DNA of 64,000 nt from Balneolaceae bacterium (GCA_009711805.1 VEMX01000035.1:34673-98672), one strand, 5' to 3'. Positions 45,911-54,954 are shown, counted from the first letter of the stretch. Notes: a model not told the origin generated them from the letters alone. Numbers and translations are program-made.

Positions 45911-46783
45911 ATGTATACCCCTACCATAACAATCATCGGGCTGGGAAATGTAGGCACCGCCTTATTGCATGCTTTGACCGATGCAGGTTATGGAGTCCAC
46001 TCCGTGTTTAGCCGATCTGAAATTGATGATAAATGGAAGGAGAGTTTCTCCCAAACTATATTTTATTCATCCTTGCCGGCTTCCGGGACAGAATGTGGTG
46101 AACTAATATTTTTATCAGTGAAGGATGAGGCCATAGAGTCGGTAAGCAACCAGCTTTGTAAAGCTATTGACCTGAAAGGTAAAACACTTGTTCATTGTTC
46201 AGGAACCTATGTTTCTGATATTTTAATGCCAGCTAAAAAAGAAGGAGCTTTTACAGCATCGATGCATCCGCTAAAAGCCGTGACAAAGAGTTCAAGAACG
46301 TTTGCAGACAGTTGGTTTGATGTAGAGGGAGATGAAAATGCAGTGCTGTTACTGGAGCAAATAGTAGCCCGGCTAAACGCAAAGTGCTTACCTATTTCTG
46401 CAGATGCAAAACCTTACTTACATGCCTCGGCAGTAGTGGCTTCTAATTACATAGTGGTATTGGCTGAACTGGTATCTCGTATCAGCTCGGAAGCCGATTT
46501 GGATAAGCGCACGATAATAGAGGCGCTCATGCCATTAATGAGAAGTACACTTTCCAATATTGAAGAACTGGGACCGGCTGATGCCCTTACCGGACCGGTC
46601 GCAAGGGGAGATGCAGCCACTATTGCTAAACACCTGGAATTGTTGAAAAATAATTCGCAGGTTTTATATTTGTACAAGCAATTAGGGTTAGTAGCTGCAG
46701 ACCTGGCTGAAAGACAATCTTTAGGAACAGAAGCAGCTAATAAGATCAGGAAGCTTTTTAATGACGAAGAAAAAAAACCGTGA
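45911..46783 (+). CDS. Rossmann-like DUF2520-type protein
   Basis: A 290-residue NAD(P)-binding protein. The N-terminal TITIIGLGNVGTALLHALTDAG is a dinucleotide fold, resembling pyrroline-5-carboxylate reductase and pantoate reductases; ASMHPLKAV and the helical C-terminal half (SAVVASNYIVVLAELVSRIS, LTGPVARGDAATIAKHL) match DUF2520 proteins. Reaction unknown. I use the ATG 2 nt after the MEMO-like gene; a longer frame would overlap that gene. It overlaps the alkyltransferase-like gene by 23 nt. Confidence 0.82.
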   Translation: MYTPTITIIGLGNVGTALLHALTDAGYGVHSVFSRSEIDDKWKESFSQTIFYSSLPASGTECGELIFLSVKDEAIESVSNQLCKAIDLKGKTLVHCSGTYVSDILMPAKKEGAFTASMHPLKAVTKSSRTFADSWFDVEGDENAVLLLEQIVARLNAKCLPISADAKPYLHASAVVASNYIVVLAELVSRISSEADLDKRTIIEALMPLMRSTLSNIEELGPADALTGPVARGDAATIAKHLELLKNNSQVLYLYKQLGLVAADLAERQSLGTEAANKIRKLFNDEEKKP

Positions 46784-47105
46784 TTTTTATGAAAGAGTGT
46801 ATGAGGTAGTAGCCGAAATACCTTTTGGTAAAGTGAGCACCTATGGTGCAATATCGAAATACCTGGGAGTGGAATCGGGAGCCCGTATGGTTGGCTATGC
46901 GATGAATAATTGCTCGAGCTCAGATTTGGGGCATGCAATACCGGCGCATCGGGTGGTAAACCGACTTGGACAGCTTACCGGAAGGGCACATTTTGAAGGG
47001 GACAGTATGAGAGAAAGACTGGAACAAGAAGGCATTGGTTTTGTTGAAGAATATACCATAGACATAGAAACCCACTTTTGGAATCCTTTCGAATTAGATA
47101 AGTAA
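46761..47105 (+). CDS. Alkyltransferase-like protein (ATL)
   Basis: A 114-residue relative of O6-alkylguanine-DNA alkyltransferase. The motif normally PCHRV reads IPAHRVVNRLGQLTG, so the alkyl-acceptor cysteine is alanine. Such ATL proteins bind alkylated guanine and recruit nucleotide excision repair rather than transferring the alkyl group. The RMVGYAMNNC helix and FGKVSTYGAISKYLG helix match the DNA-binding domain. It overlaps the preceding gene, hence likely co-translated. Confidence 0.9.
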   Translation: MTKKKNRDFYERVYEVVAEIPFGKVSTYGAISKYLGVESGARMVGYAMNNCSSSDLGHAIPAHRVVNRLGQLTGRAHFEGDSMRERLEQEGIGFVEEYTIDIETHFWNPFELDK

Positions 47106-47112
47106 GTTTAAA

Positions 47113-47595
47113 ATGAAATCACTATTATTTATTTTTGGTATATTGTTTTCCTTTCTCCAAATTTCTGGAGATGAGATTTTGGTAGATGCCACCGCCGATG
47201 AAATCCTAAAGGAAATATCTGCTTACCAAGGAGAAAAACCGGTTTTGGTTAACTTCTGGGCTACATGGTGTGCTCCCTGCATCGAGGAATTTCCCTACAT
47301 AATGGATTTACATAAACAGTATGAAGGGGATTTTAAACTGATTTTTGTTTCCGGGGATTTCGAAGAGGCAAGGGATGAAGCCGAAGCATTTCTCAGAAAA
47401 CAAGGTGTTGATTTTACTACTTATTTTAAAGTTGGTAAAGACAATGATTTTATCACTAAAATTTCGGACAATTGGAGTGGCGCGCTTCCGTTCACTATTA
47501 TCTATGATAAAAACGGACACGTTTCTTCTGCATGGGAAGGTAAAGCGGATTACCAAAAATTTGAAACAGAATTGATGAACGTTCTAACAAAATAA
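47113..47595 (+). CDS. Exported TlpA-like thioredoxin
   Basis: A 160-residue thioredoxin-fold protein. An N-terminal hydrophobic segment (SLLFIFGILFSFLQIS) should act as signal peptide. The active site is WATWCAPC (Cys53 and Cys56), with cis-proline in ALPFTIIYD. TlpA/ResA proteins keep periplasmic thiols reduced, for example in cytochrome c maturation. It follows the ATL gene by 7 nt and precedes a second thioredoxin-like gene by 8 nt. Confidence 0.88.
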   Translation: MKSLLFIFGILFSFLQISGDEILVDATADEILKEISAYQGEKPVLVNFWATWCAPCIEEFPYIMDLHKQYEGDFKLIFVSGDFEEARDEAEAFLRKQGVDFTTYFKVGKDNDFITKISDNWSGALPFTIIYDKNGHVSSAWEGKADYQKFETELMNVLTK

Positions 47596-47603
47596 TATAC
47601 GCT

Positions 47604-48218
47604 ATGGCTATGGGTAAATTGAAGATGATGACGGCAACTTTGTCTGTTATTTTATTATGTACAGCATTCGCAGGAGCACAATCTCTGAAAATTAAAGACA
47701 AAGCTCCCTTAACAGATGAAAAAGTTGTTGATATATCAGGCAAATCTCTAACGTTGAACGAAGTAGCGGAGAGCAATGGCTTGCTGGTGATTTTTTCTTG
47801 TAATACCTGCCCATGGGTAGCAAAATGGGAAGACCGTTACAACGGGCTCTTTCAACATGCCCGGGAAAATAGTATTGGAATGATTGCTCTGAATCCCAAT
47901 GAACGAATCAGGAATAAAGGAGAATCGATGGAAGACATGAAGCGAAGAGCCGATAAGAAGGAGTATGATTTCTTTTATGCATTGGATGAGAATCACAGAT
48001 TGGCAGATGCTTTTGGCGCTAATCGCACACCGGAAGTATTTTTGTTTGATGATGAACTAACCCTGGTTTATCATGGGGCCATTGATGACAATGCCAATGA
48101 TGCCGCTGATGTAGAACAAACCTATGTTATTAATGCTATTGATGAAATGGTGAGTGGAAATTCGGTAAGCACAGCAGTTACTAAATCTTTGGGATGTACC
48201 ATCAAGCGAATTAAGTAA
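47604..48218 (+). CDS. Exported redoxin (AhpC/TSA-like)
   Basis: A 204-residue exported protein. The signal segment is LKMMTATLSVILLCTAFAGA. The active region LLVIFSCNTCPWVAKWE carries Cys66 and Cys69; the cis-proline loop is NRTPEVFLFD. A C-terminal GCTIKRIK matches the GCSIKW-type tail of thioredoxin-like/peroxiredoxin-like family members. Redox partner is not known. It is in tandem with the TlpA-like gene and ends at a clear terminator. Confidence 0.82.
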   Translation: MAMGKLKMMTATLSVILLCTAFAGAQSLKIKDKAPLTDEKVVDISGKSLTLNEVAESNGLLVIFSCNTCPWVAKWEDRYNGLFQHARENSIGMIALNPNERIRNKGESMEDMKRRADKKEYDFFYALDENHRLADAFGANRTPEVFLFDDELTLVYHGAIDDNANDAADVEQTYVINAIDEMVSGNSVSTAVTKSLGCTIKRIK

Positions 48219-48244
48219 TTCTATCCAAAAAATCTTAACTTTGG

Positions 48245-48272
48245 AGCTGCATTGAAAAGTGCAGCTTTTTTT
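48245..48272 (+). terminator. Intrinsic terminator after the redoxin gene
   Basis: A perfect 7-bp stem AGCTGCA/TGCAGCT (48245-48251, 48260-48266) with an 8-nt loop and a run of seven T residues. Confidence 0.85.
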
Positions 48273-48384
48273 GTTGTGAATATCGTCAACGGCTATTAGT
48301 ATCGGTGGCAACAACTTCACATTGAACCGGCGTCATCAGGTATGTAATTAAGATGACAGAGCAGATAAAAATGAAACAGAATTA

Positions 48385-48774
48385 ATGCCAACCTGGAAGT
48401 TAAATACAGAATTTAAATTTGATGCCGCTCATTACATTGATGGTTATGACGGTAAATGCGGGCGTATGCATGGCCATAGCTACAAAGTGAGGGTAACAGC
48501 GAAATCTCATAAATTGAATCCATCGGCTTATTTACAATCCAAAGATATGGTATGCGACTTTAAGGAATTAAAATGGGCAGCCAAAGATTCAGAAAAGGGA
48601 GGGTTGGATCATGGTAACCTGAATGAGCTTATACCCGGGAACACCACGGCAGAACGTATTGCAGAATATATTCATAAAGAAACCACCCGCAGGATACCCG
48701 AAGGGATAGAGCTTACCGTCACGGTATGGGAAACGGATACATGCTGGGTAGAATATACCAACCAAGATGTTTGA
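48385..48774 (+). CDS. queD: 6-carboxytetrahydropterin synthase
   Basis: A 129-residue QueD/6-pyruvoyl-tetrahydropterin synthase. Zinc ligands His16, His29 and His31 and the catalytic Cys25 are in FDAAHYIDGYDGKCGRMHGHSYKV. It makes the second intermediate of queuosine synthesis from dihydroneopterin triphosphate. The stop overlaps queE by 8 nt, which supports a queuosine rather than a biopterin role. No preQ1-type hairpin motif is apparent in the 166 nt upstream. Confidence 0.9.
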   Translation: MPTWKLNTEFKFDAAHYIDGYDGKCGRMHGHSYKVRVTAKSHKLNPSAYLQSKDMVCDFKELKWAAKDSEKGGLDHGNLNELIPGNTTAERIAEYIHKETTRRIPEGIELTVTVWETDTCWVEYTNQDV

Positions 48775-49411
48775 AGCCGAAGAAACACATACTCAATTAA
48801 AAGATGATTTTTTGGATACAACATATCCGATAATGGAGCATTTCTATACCATCCAGGGAGAGGGAGCTCATACCGGGCGTTCGGCCTACTTTATCCGAAC
48901 AGCAGGATGTGACGTGAATTGCTGGTGGTGTGATGTAAAAGAAAGCTGGGAAGAAGAAGGTCATCCTGTTTTGAAGGTCGGGGAATTGGTTGAAGCTGCT
49001 GTCCAAAGCGGCGCTCCCTTTGTTGTAATTACCGGAGGTGAACCTTTATTGCACGATTTAAGAGATTTAACGAGGGGACTGAAACAGGCAGGACTGGATG
49101 TACATATAGAAACAAGCGGTTCTTCTCCCTTATCCGGACAACTCGATTGGATTACCCTTTCCCCCAAACGATTCAAAAAGCCGTTGGATGAAGTATTTTC
49201 CTATGTGGATGAACTGAAAGTGGTGGTGTTAACAAACAAGGATTTAAAATGGGCAGAGGATAATGCTAAAAAATGCCCTGAGGATACACGATTGCTCTTA
49301 CAACCTGAATGGGATACCCCAAAGTCGATAGATCTTATTGTGGATTATGTGAAAGAGAATCCGGAGTGGGGTATTAGCTTGCAAACGCATAAGTTTTTAA
49401 AGGTCCCCTAA
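48767..49411 (+). CDS. queE: 7-carboxy-7-deazaguanine synthase
   Basis: A 214-residue radical SAM enzyme. IQGEGAHTGRSAYFIRTAGCDVNCWWC holds the CX3CX2C cluster motif (Cys48, Cys52, Cys55) and the family's GEG motif. It converts carboxytetrahydropterin to carboxydeazaguanine in queuosine synthesis. The start overlaps queD by 8 nt, and its stop shares TAATG with the next gene. Confidence 0.92.
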   Translation: MFEAEETHTQLKDDFLDTTYPIMEHFYTIQGEGAHTGRSAYFIRTAGCDVNCWWCDVKESWEEEGHPVLKVGELVEAAVQSGAPFVVITGGEPLLHDLRDLTRGLKQAGLDVHIETSGSSPLSGQLDWITLSPKRFKKPLDEVFSYVDELKVVVLTNKDLKWAEDNAKKCPEDTRLLLQPEWDTPKSIDLIVDYVKENPEWGISLQTHKFLKVP

Positions 49412-50124
49412 TGAATTTTGAAGAATCGTCTGTGATTATAACCGGGGGCAATAAGGGAATAGGGCTATCGATTGCAAAGGTATTTGCCCGGCAAACCAAT
49501 CGCCCTATCGTGTTAGTTGCCCGAAATAAAGAACAGCTTAAGCAGGCACGGAATGAATGTTTGAAGGAAGGGGCATCATCGGCCCATACTGTTGCTGCGG
49601 ATCTTATTAAGGCTGATGATCTTCTTAAGTTTGATTTTAGTGAATTGAATCCTGGCATACTGATAAATAATGCCGGCTCCTTTTTGTTTAAACCGCTTGA
49701 GGAAACAGCTCCGGAAGAGTTTAACATGCAGTTTCAGATCAACGCTATGGGAGCTTTTAACATGACACAACAGGTGTTGCCAGAGCTGCACAAGCTGGAG
49801 CGGTCACTTATTGTGAATATTTGTTCACAGGCTTCTCTTGCGGGCACTAAAGATAGCGGCGCTTATTCGGCATCCAAGCACGCTACTTTAGGGTACACCC
49901 GATCTTTGAGAAAGGAACTGATGGATTCCAATATAGCGGTCACTGCCATCAACCTTGGGCAAACCTATTCTACCTCGTGGGAGGGGGTAAACATAGATCC
50001 CAATAATCTTATTGACCCGGAGGATGTGGGAAAATTAATTGTGAGTTTATCGCTGTTAAGTGCAAGAAGCGTAGCTGAAGAGATTATATTGAAACCGCAG
50101 GGCGGGGAAGTGGCACCAATGTGA
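49411..50124 (+). CDS. Short-chain dehydrogenase/reductase
   Basis: A 237-residue SDR. ITGGNKGIGLSIAKVFA binds the cofactor, NNAG is at about residue 90, and the catalytic Tyr-Lys pair is in AYSASKHATLGYTRSLR. Its ATG overlaps the queE stop (TAATG), but nothing in the sequence ties it to queuosine. Substrate unknown. Confidence 0.87.
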   Translation: MNFEESSVIITGGNKGIGLSIAKVFARQTNRPIVLVARNKEQLKQARNECLKEGASSAHTVAADLIKADDLLKFDFSELNPGILINNAGSFLFKPLEETAPEEFNMQFQINAMGAFNMTQQVLPELHKLERSLIVNICSQASLAGTKDSGAYSASKHATLGYTRSLRKELMDSNIAVTAINLGQTYSTSWEGVNIDPNNLIDPEDVGKLIVSLSLLSARSVAEEIILKPQGGEVAPM

Positions 50125-50129
50125 TGGTT

Positions 50130-50185
50130 CAATTAACAATTAACAATTAACAATTAACAATTATCAATTATCAATTATCAATTAA
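50130..50185 (+). repeat. Heptamer tandem array A (8 units)
   Basis: Eight tandem copies of the 7-bp unit CAATTAa/t run from 50130 to 50185: four CAATTAA, three CAATTAT, and a final CAATTAA followed by GAATG. The 7-bp unit is out of step with codons and lies between the convergent ends of the SDR gene and purC. Similar arrays are at 60477 and 61370. Confidence 0.85.
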
Positions 50186-50256
50186 GAATGGTTCAATTGG
50201 GAATGGTGATACAATGTAATCAACGTCCCCGTCTCTGGTCTCATTCCCCAATCTTT

Positions 50257-51219
50257 CTATATATAGCTCTTAAATATATCTGACAGTGTTTGATTGATAT
50301 CTTTTTCCAATACCGGCTTAAATTTCTTAGCCGTCAGCATTTCGAATAATTCAGCATATCGTTCATAGACCTCCAGGCGGAATTCATTGGGTAAGTCGGG
50401 GAGAGTTTGGCCATCTAGTCCCTGGAAATTATGCTCCATCAGCCATTCTCGCAGGAATTCTTTGGAAAGTTGTTTCTGGCCTTCACCTTTGGTCTGTCGT
50501 TCTTCGTAGCCTTGCAGGTAAAAATACCGGGATGAATCGGTGGTATGGACTTCATCAATAAGTGTTAGCTCTCCATCATACAATCCAAATTCATATTTGG
50601 TATCAACCAGGATTAATCCTTGTTGAGCGGCTACCTCGGTACCTCGCTCAAAGAGTTTGAATGCCACTTCTTTAATTTCATCCCACAAAGAAGGTGATAC
50701 AATTTCCCTGGAAAGAATCTCCTGTTCAGAAATATCCTCATCGTGTCCTTCCGTGGCCTTGGTAGCCGGGGTGAGAATGGGAGATGGAAATTTATCATGT
50801 TCATTAAGCCCTTCGGGCAGGGATACTCCGCAGAGTTTGCGTTGGCCAGATTTATATGTCCTCCAGGCATGACCGGTCAGATACCCCCTGATGACCACTT
50901 CTATAGGAACCGGGGCGCATTTTCTTGCAATAGTCACATTAGGATGAGGAACATCAATAATATGGGTAGCTACTATATCCTTCACTTTTTCGAAAGAGAA
51001 AGAAGCCAGTTGGTTTAATATCTGTCCTTTAAAGGGGATTGCCTGCTTCATGATATAATCGAAAGCCGAAATGCGATCGGTAACAACAATACCCAGTTGT
51101 TGATTACCTAATTCATATACTTCCCGGACTTTTCCTTTATAAGGAGCAGGGAGGCCCGCTACCTTTGTTTGAGTTATGCAATGATTAAGGGCTTCTTCGG
51201 TAGAAAACGGTAGGCTCAC
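50257..51219 (-). CDS. purC: SAICAR synthetase (phosphoribosylaminoimidazole-succinocarboxamide synthase)
   Basis: A 320-residue enzyme of purine synthesis that joins aspartate to CAIR. GKVREVYELGNQQLGIVVTDRISAFDYIM, VIDVPHPNVTI-like region, and KYEFGLYDGELTLIDEVHTTDSSRY are hallmarks. It is longer than the E. coli enzyme (237 residues) and resembles the yeast ADE1 type. It begins with GTG, overlapping the LacI-type gene's stop (GTGA), suggesting translational coupling. Confidence 0.95.
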   Translation of the reverse strand: MSLPFSTEEALNHCITQTKVAGLPAPYKGKVREVYELGNQQLGIVVTDRISAFDYIMKQAIPFKGQILNQLASFSFEKVKDIVATHIIDVPHPNVTIARKCAPVPIEVVIRGYLTGHAWRTYKSGQRKLCGVSLPEGLNEHDKFPSPILTPATKATEGHDEDISEQEILSREIVSPSLWDEIKEVAFKLFERGTEVAAQQGLILVDTKYEFGLYDGELTLIDEVHTTDSSRYFYLQGYEERQTKGEGQKQLSKEFLREWLMEHNFQGLDGQTLPDLPNEFRLEVYERYAELFEMLTAKKFKPVLEKDINQTLSDIFKSYI

Positions 51220-52235
51220 TTCTTATTAAGGTTTGTAGTTGATTTTCGTTTTATCAGTACCGGATCCAGGATCTTCTGAAAAAGCTCTGAATCAGGGTTT
51301 TTAATAATTTCGGCAAGACGCTTAGTTGCTTCCTGACCTACGGTATACATTTTCTGGTCTATGGTAGTCAGGTCAAGGTATTTGCTTAGCTTAATGTTAT
51401 CGTAGCCCATAATGGCGATATCCCTGGGTACCTCCATTCCCAGTTTCGATAATGCATACATAGCACCTACGGCCTGGGTATCGTTAGAGCAAAAAATGGC
51501 TTCAGGGAATGCCCCTTGTTTTTTGAATTTATAGATAGCCTCAAAACCAGATTCTTCCGTAAATCCACCGTGCTTGGTCGTATCACCGGTCATAAAATAT
51601 TCTGCGTGGATCTTAATTTTGTAGTTCTGGAGTGCATCTACAAAACCCCGCTCACGCTCCATGGCAGAACGCGAGTTTATAATGGGCTTAATCATGCCAA
51701 TTTTTTCGAAGCCCTGTTTTACTAAGTGTTCTCCGGCATCATAGCCCCCCTGGTAGTCGTTAAGCATAAAAAAATTGTAGGCCGGATGAGAAGACTTAAC
51801 CAGCACGGCAGGCATTTGGGTAGCCTGTATCAATTCATGAACTTCATCACTAACGTCAATAGAAAGTAAAATAGCGGCATCGGCTGTACCCCGGTCAAAA
51901 AAGTTTTGAACGGCCTCTTCAGGATTTCTGGATCCTGTGTTGTACATGATGATATCGAGATCCATTTTCTGAATTTCATCTTTTACCCCTTTCAATACTT
52001 CATTAAAATAAGGAGTAGTAAATGAAGGCACGGCTATTGCCAGGATTTGAGGCTCTTTACTGGCCAATTTTCTGGCATTTACCTGTGGTCTGAAATTCAA
52101 TTCCTTAATCGCTTTCTGGACCTTGATTTTGGTTTTTTCTGAAACGTTGGGGGATGCATTCAGTACTCTTGAAACCGTAGATATTGCTACTTCAGCCCTG
52201 TTTGCAACCTCATAAATTGTAACCCTTTTTGCCAT
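51216..52235 (-). CDS. LacI-family transcriptional regulator
   Basis: A 339-residue repressor or activator. The N-terminal helix-turn-helix TIYEVANRAEVAISTVSRVLN is followed by a hinge (RPQVNARKLASKEPQILAIAVP) and a periplasmic-binding-protein-like effector domain with FCSNDTQAVGAMYALSKLG. Its stop overlaps the purC start by 4 nt. Effector unknown; a purine-related ligand (as for PurR) would suit the context but is inference. Confidence 0.92.
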   Translation of the reverse strand: MAKRVTIYEVANRAEVAISTVSRVLNASPNVSEKTKIKVQKAIKELNFRPQVNARKLASKEPQILAIAVPSFTTPYFNEVLKGVKDEIQKMDLDIIMYNTGSRNPEEAVQNFFDRGTADAAILLSIDVSDEVHELIQATQMPAVLVKSSHPAYNFFMLNDYQGGYDAGEHLVKQGFEKIGMIKPIINSRSAMERERGFVDALQNYKIKIHAEYFMTGDTTKHGGFTEESGFEAIYKFKKQGAFPEAIFCSNDTQAVGAMYALSKLGMEVPRDIAIMGYDNIKLSKYLDLTTIDQKMYTVGQEATKRLAEIIKNPDSELFQKILDPVLIKRKSTTNLNKK

Positions 52236-52380
52236 GAGTTCGAATTGTTGAAACTAAATTCAGTTTTCAGAAGGTAATAATTATATATGATCTTAATGGA
52301 AATAAAGAAAGAACATCAAAAATAAAGACTCAAATAAAAAATATTTTTTAATTATGGATTTAAAAATTAAACGGAACTTT

Positions 52381-52425
52381 ATGTCTGATGAATTGGATTT
52401 ATATGTAAGAGAATTGCTCAATTAA
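52381..52425 (+). other. Possible 14-residue leader peptide before crtB
   Basis: A tiny frame ATG...TAA encodes MSDELDLYVRELLN and ends 2 nt before the crtB start. No ribosome-binding site is evident. It could be an upstream peptide affecting crtB translation, or chance. Confidence 0.25.
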
Positions 52426-52427
52426 TT

Positions 52428-53402
52428 ATGGCAAATATACTTCAAATACCTTACTCAGTAATGAGGCCACTGTATGAGCGTACTTCATTTCATCGGTCAG
52501 TCATAGAGGATTTGCCGAACCAGATGTTGAGGGACGCGTATTCTCATTGCCGGGGGATTACCCGTACCCATGCAAAAACCTTTTATATGGCTACCCGCTT
52601 TCTGCCCAATCAAAAGCAACGGGGTATATTTGCCATATACGGCTTATGCCGCTACCTGGATGATTTGGTAGATGAAGCGGAAGATCTCATCTTGAATAAG
52701 AAAGTATCAATAGAGGAAGTAGATAAGAAGCTGGAACTTTTTAAGAGCAGGCTTATTGATGTTTACAAAGGAAATAGTGTGGAAGGTCCCATACTAACAG
52801 CTTTTTCAGATACGCTTAAAAAATATAATATTTCTATTGATCTTCCTTTTCAACTGATGGAGGGGGTACGGTTAGATCTCACCAAAAACCGATTCGGGTA
52901 TTTTTCGGAAGTATACGACTATTCCTATAAAGTGGCTTCAGTGGTAGGCCTTATGACGAGTGAAGTGTTCGGTTATGCCGATAAAAAAGCACTTCAATAT
53001 GCGGCAGATCTCGGCATTGCCATGCAGCTCACAAATATTTTGCGGGATGTAGGAGAAGATTTAAACCGTGGAAGAATTTATTTACCCAAAAATGAACTGC
53101 AGATGTTCGGATTATCTCAAGAAGATCTTTTTTCTAAAGCACGTACCGAACATTTTGTCCGTTTTATGAAATTTCAGATTAAACGAGCCCGTCACTATTA
53201 CAAACGGTCAGATAAAGGAATCTCGATGCTCTCAAAAGACAGCCGGCTGCCCGTTTATCTTGCCCGGCATAATTACAGCCGTATTTTAGATAAAATTGAA
53301 GCAAATGATTATAACGTATTCGATCAGCGTGCCTATCTCAGTTATACCGAAAAACTGGCTGTTTTACCCCGCGTATTTTTTGAGATGAATGCCCAAGCCT
53401 GA
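52428..53402 (+). CDS. crtB: Phytoene/squalene synthase family enzyme
   Basis: A 324-residue head-to-head prenyl transferase. The two aspartate-rich motifs are YLDDLVDEAED (from Asp78) and RDVGEDLNRGRIYLP (from Asp207). Together with crtI in the window it would supply phytoene (C40) or dehydrosqualene (C30); which is not decided. It is the first rightward gene after the divergent LacI-purC operon. Confidence 0.9.
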   Translation: MANILQIPYSVMRPLYERTSFHRSVIEDLPNQMLRDAYSHCRGITRTHAKTFYMATRFLPNQKQRGIFAIYGLCRYLDDLVDEAEDLILNKKVSIEEVDKKLELFKSRLIDVYKGNSVEGPILTAFSDTLKKYNISIDLPFQLMEGVRLDLTKNRFGYFSEVYDYSYKVASVVGLMTSEVFGYADKKALQYAADLGIAMQLTNILRDVGEDLNRGRIYLPKNELQMFGLSQEDLFSKARTEHFVRFMKFQIKRARHYYKRSDKGISMLSKDSRLPVYLARHNYSRILDKIEANDYNVFDQRAYLSYTEKLAVLPRVFFEMNAQA

Positions 53403-53469
53403 TTCCTTATTCAGCTTGGAAAATAACGTCTTAAAGTCCTATCATTGAGCTCAAGAAGAAATTATTTTT

Positions 53470-54954
53470 ATGAGCCAGATCAAAAAAGTACTTATTGCGA
53501 ACCGCGGAGAAATTGCTGTTCGTGTTATCCATTCCTGTAAAGAATTAAACATACAAACAGTAGCAGTCTACTCTCGTCCCGATAAGTATGCTCCCCATGT
53601 AATGGTGGCTGACGAATCGGTGTTTGTGGGGGAAGCCGCATCTTCAGAGAGCTACCTGGTTATTGACAAAATTATAGACGCCGCCAGGCAAACAGGAGCC
53701 GATGCTATTCACCCGGGCTATGGTTTTTTAAGCGAGAACGCTGCTTTTTCCGAACGGTGTAAAAAAGAGGGAATCGTATTTATAGGGCCAGAATCCAAAG
53801 CCATCCGCTTGATGGGAGATAAAACAGAAGCCCGCAAGCTGATGGGAGCTGCCGAAATCCCTACTCCGCCGGGTTTAAAGAGTGAGCTCAAAGATTTGGA
53901 AGAAGCTGCCAGAGTTGCTGACGAAATAGGATACCCCATCCTTATAAAAGCTGCTGCCGGAGGTGGTGGGAAAGGGATGCGGATTGTATACAAAAATGAG
54001 GAATTCAAAAGTAGTATTAAAGCGGCAAAGTCTGAAGCGCGCAATGCTTTTGGAGACGATCGCGTATACATAGAAAAATACCTTGAAGAACCCCGGCACG
54101 TGGAGTTCCAGATTATGGCCGACACCCATGGTAATGTAGTGCATGTTTTCGACCGGGAATGTTCCGTACAGCGACGCCATCAAAAAGTGATAGAAGAGGC
54201 TCCCTGTGCGATATTAACCCCGGAGCTCAGGCAAGAAATGGCAGAATGTGCTATCAAAGCGGCCAAAGCATGCGACTATGTAGGGGCAGGTACTATCGAG
54301 TTTTTGGTAGATAAGCATAAGAATTTTTATTTCCTGGAAATGAATACGCGTTTGCAGGTAGAACATCCGGTTACTGAGATGATATCCGGGATAGATCTTG
54401 TAGCCAGCCAAATATTGGTGGCGGAAGGGAAAGAGCTTCCCTACAAGCAGGAAGATTTAACAATGAACGGCCATGCTTTTGAATGCCGTATCTATGCTGA
54501 AGATCCAGCGGATAATTTTCTTCCAAGTACTGGTTTGTTAGAAAAACACCGTGTACCTACAGGCGATGGAATAAGGGTAGATGCAGGGGTGGAAGAAGGA
54601 CAAAAGATTACCATTAATTATGATCCCATGATATCCAAGTTAACGGTGCATGGGCCGAATCGGGAAATAGCCCGAAAACGTATGCTCCGGGCTCTGGATG
54701 AATATGAAATTGCAGGGTGTAAAACAACTATACCGTTCTGTGAGTTTACCCTGAAGCATCCGGAATTTATTGAAGCCAATTATGATACCCATTTTGTGCA
54801 AAATCATTTTAAACCGGAAATAATGCAGGAAATACAGCCAGATAAAGAAGTAGTACTGGCAGCAACTCTACTCAAACAAGCGCATGTACCAGAAAACACA
54901 GCCGCACCAGTTACAGAATCCGTTTCTGGTTTATGGTGGAAAAACCGAAAATAA
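53470..54954 (+). CDS. accC: Biotin carboxylase (AccC-type)
   Basis: A 494-residue ATP-grasp biotin carboxylase. KKVLIANRGEIAVRVI opens the fold, and IKAAAGGGGKGMRIVY and LEMNTRLQVEHPVTEMISG are conserved. The extra 45 C-terminal residues (VVLAATLLKQAHVPENTAAP...) exceed the usual 445-450, but no biotinylation site (MKM) is visible, so a separate BCCP must exist. It overlaps murQ by 22 nt. Confidence 0.92.
   Translation: MSQIKKVLIANRGEIAVRVIHSCKELNIQTVAVYSRPDKYAPHVMVADESVFVGEAASSESYLVIDKIIDAARQTGADAIHPGYGFLSENAAFSERCKKEGIVFIGPESKAIRLMGDKTEARKLMGAAEIPTPPGLKSELKDLEEAARVADEIGYPILIKAAAGGGGKGMRIVYKNEEFKSSIKAAKSEARNAFGDDRVYIEKYLEEPRHVEFQIMADTHGNVVHVFDRECSVQRRHQKVIEEAPCAILTPELRQEMAECAIKAAKACDYVGAGTIEFLVDKHKNFYFLEMNTRLQVEHPVTEMISGIDLVASQILVAEGKELPYKQEDLTMNGHAFECRIYAEDPADNFLPSTGLLEKHRVPTGDGIRVDAGVEEGQKITINYDPMISKLTVHGPNREIARKRMLRALDEYEIAGCKTTIPFCEFTLKHPEFIEANYDTHFVQNHFKPEIMQEIQPDKEVVLAATLLKQAHVPENTAAPVTESVSGLWWKNRK

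Noticed and set aside
48219..48384. Possible preQ1 riboswitch upstream of queD
   Set aside because: The only clear structure is the terminator of the upstream redoxin gene; no preQ1 aptamer pattern is visible.
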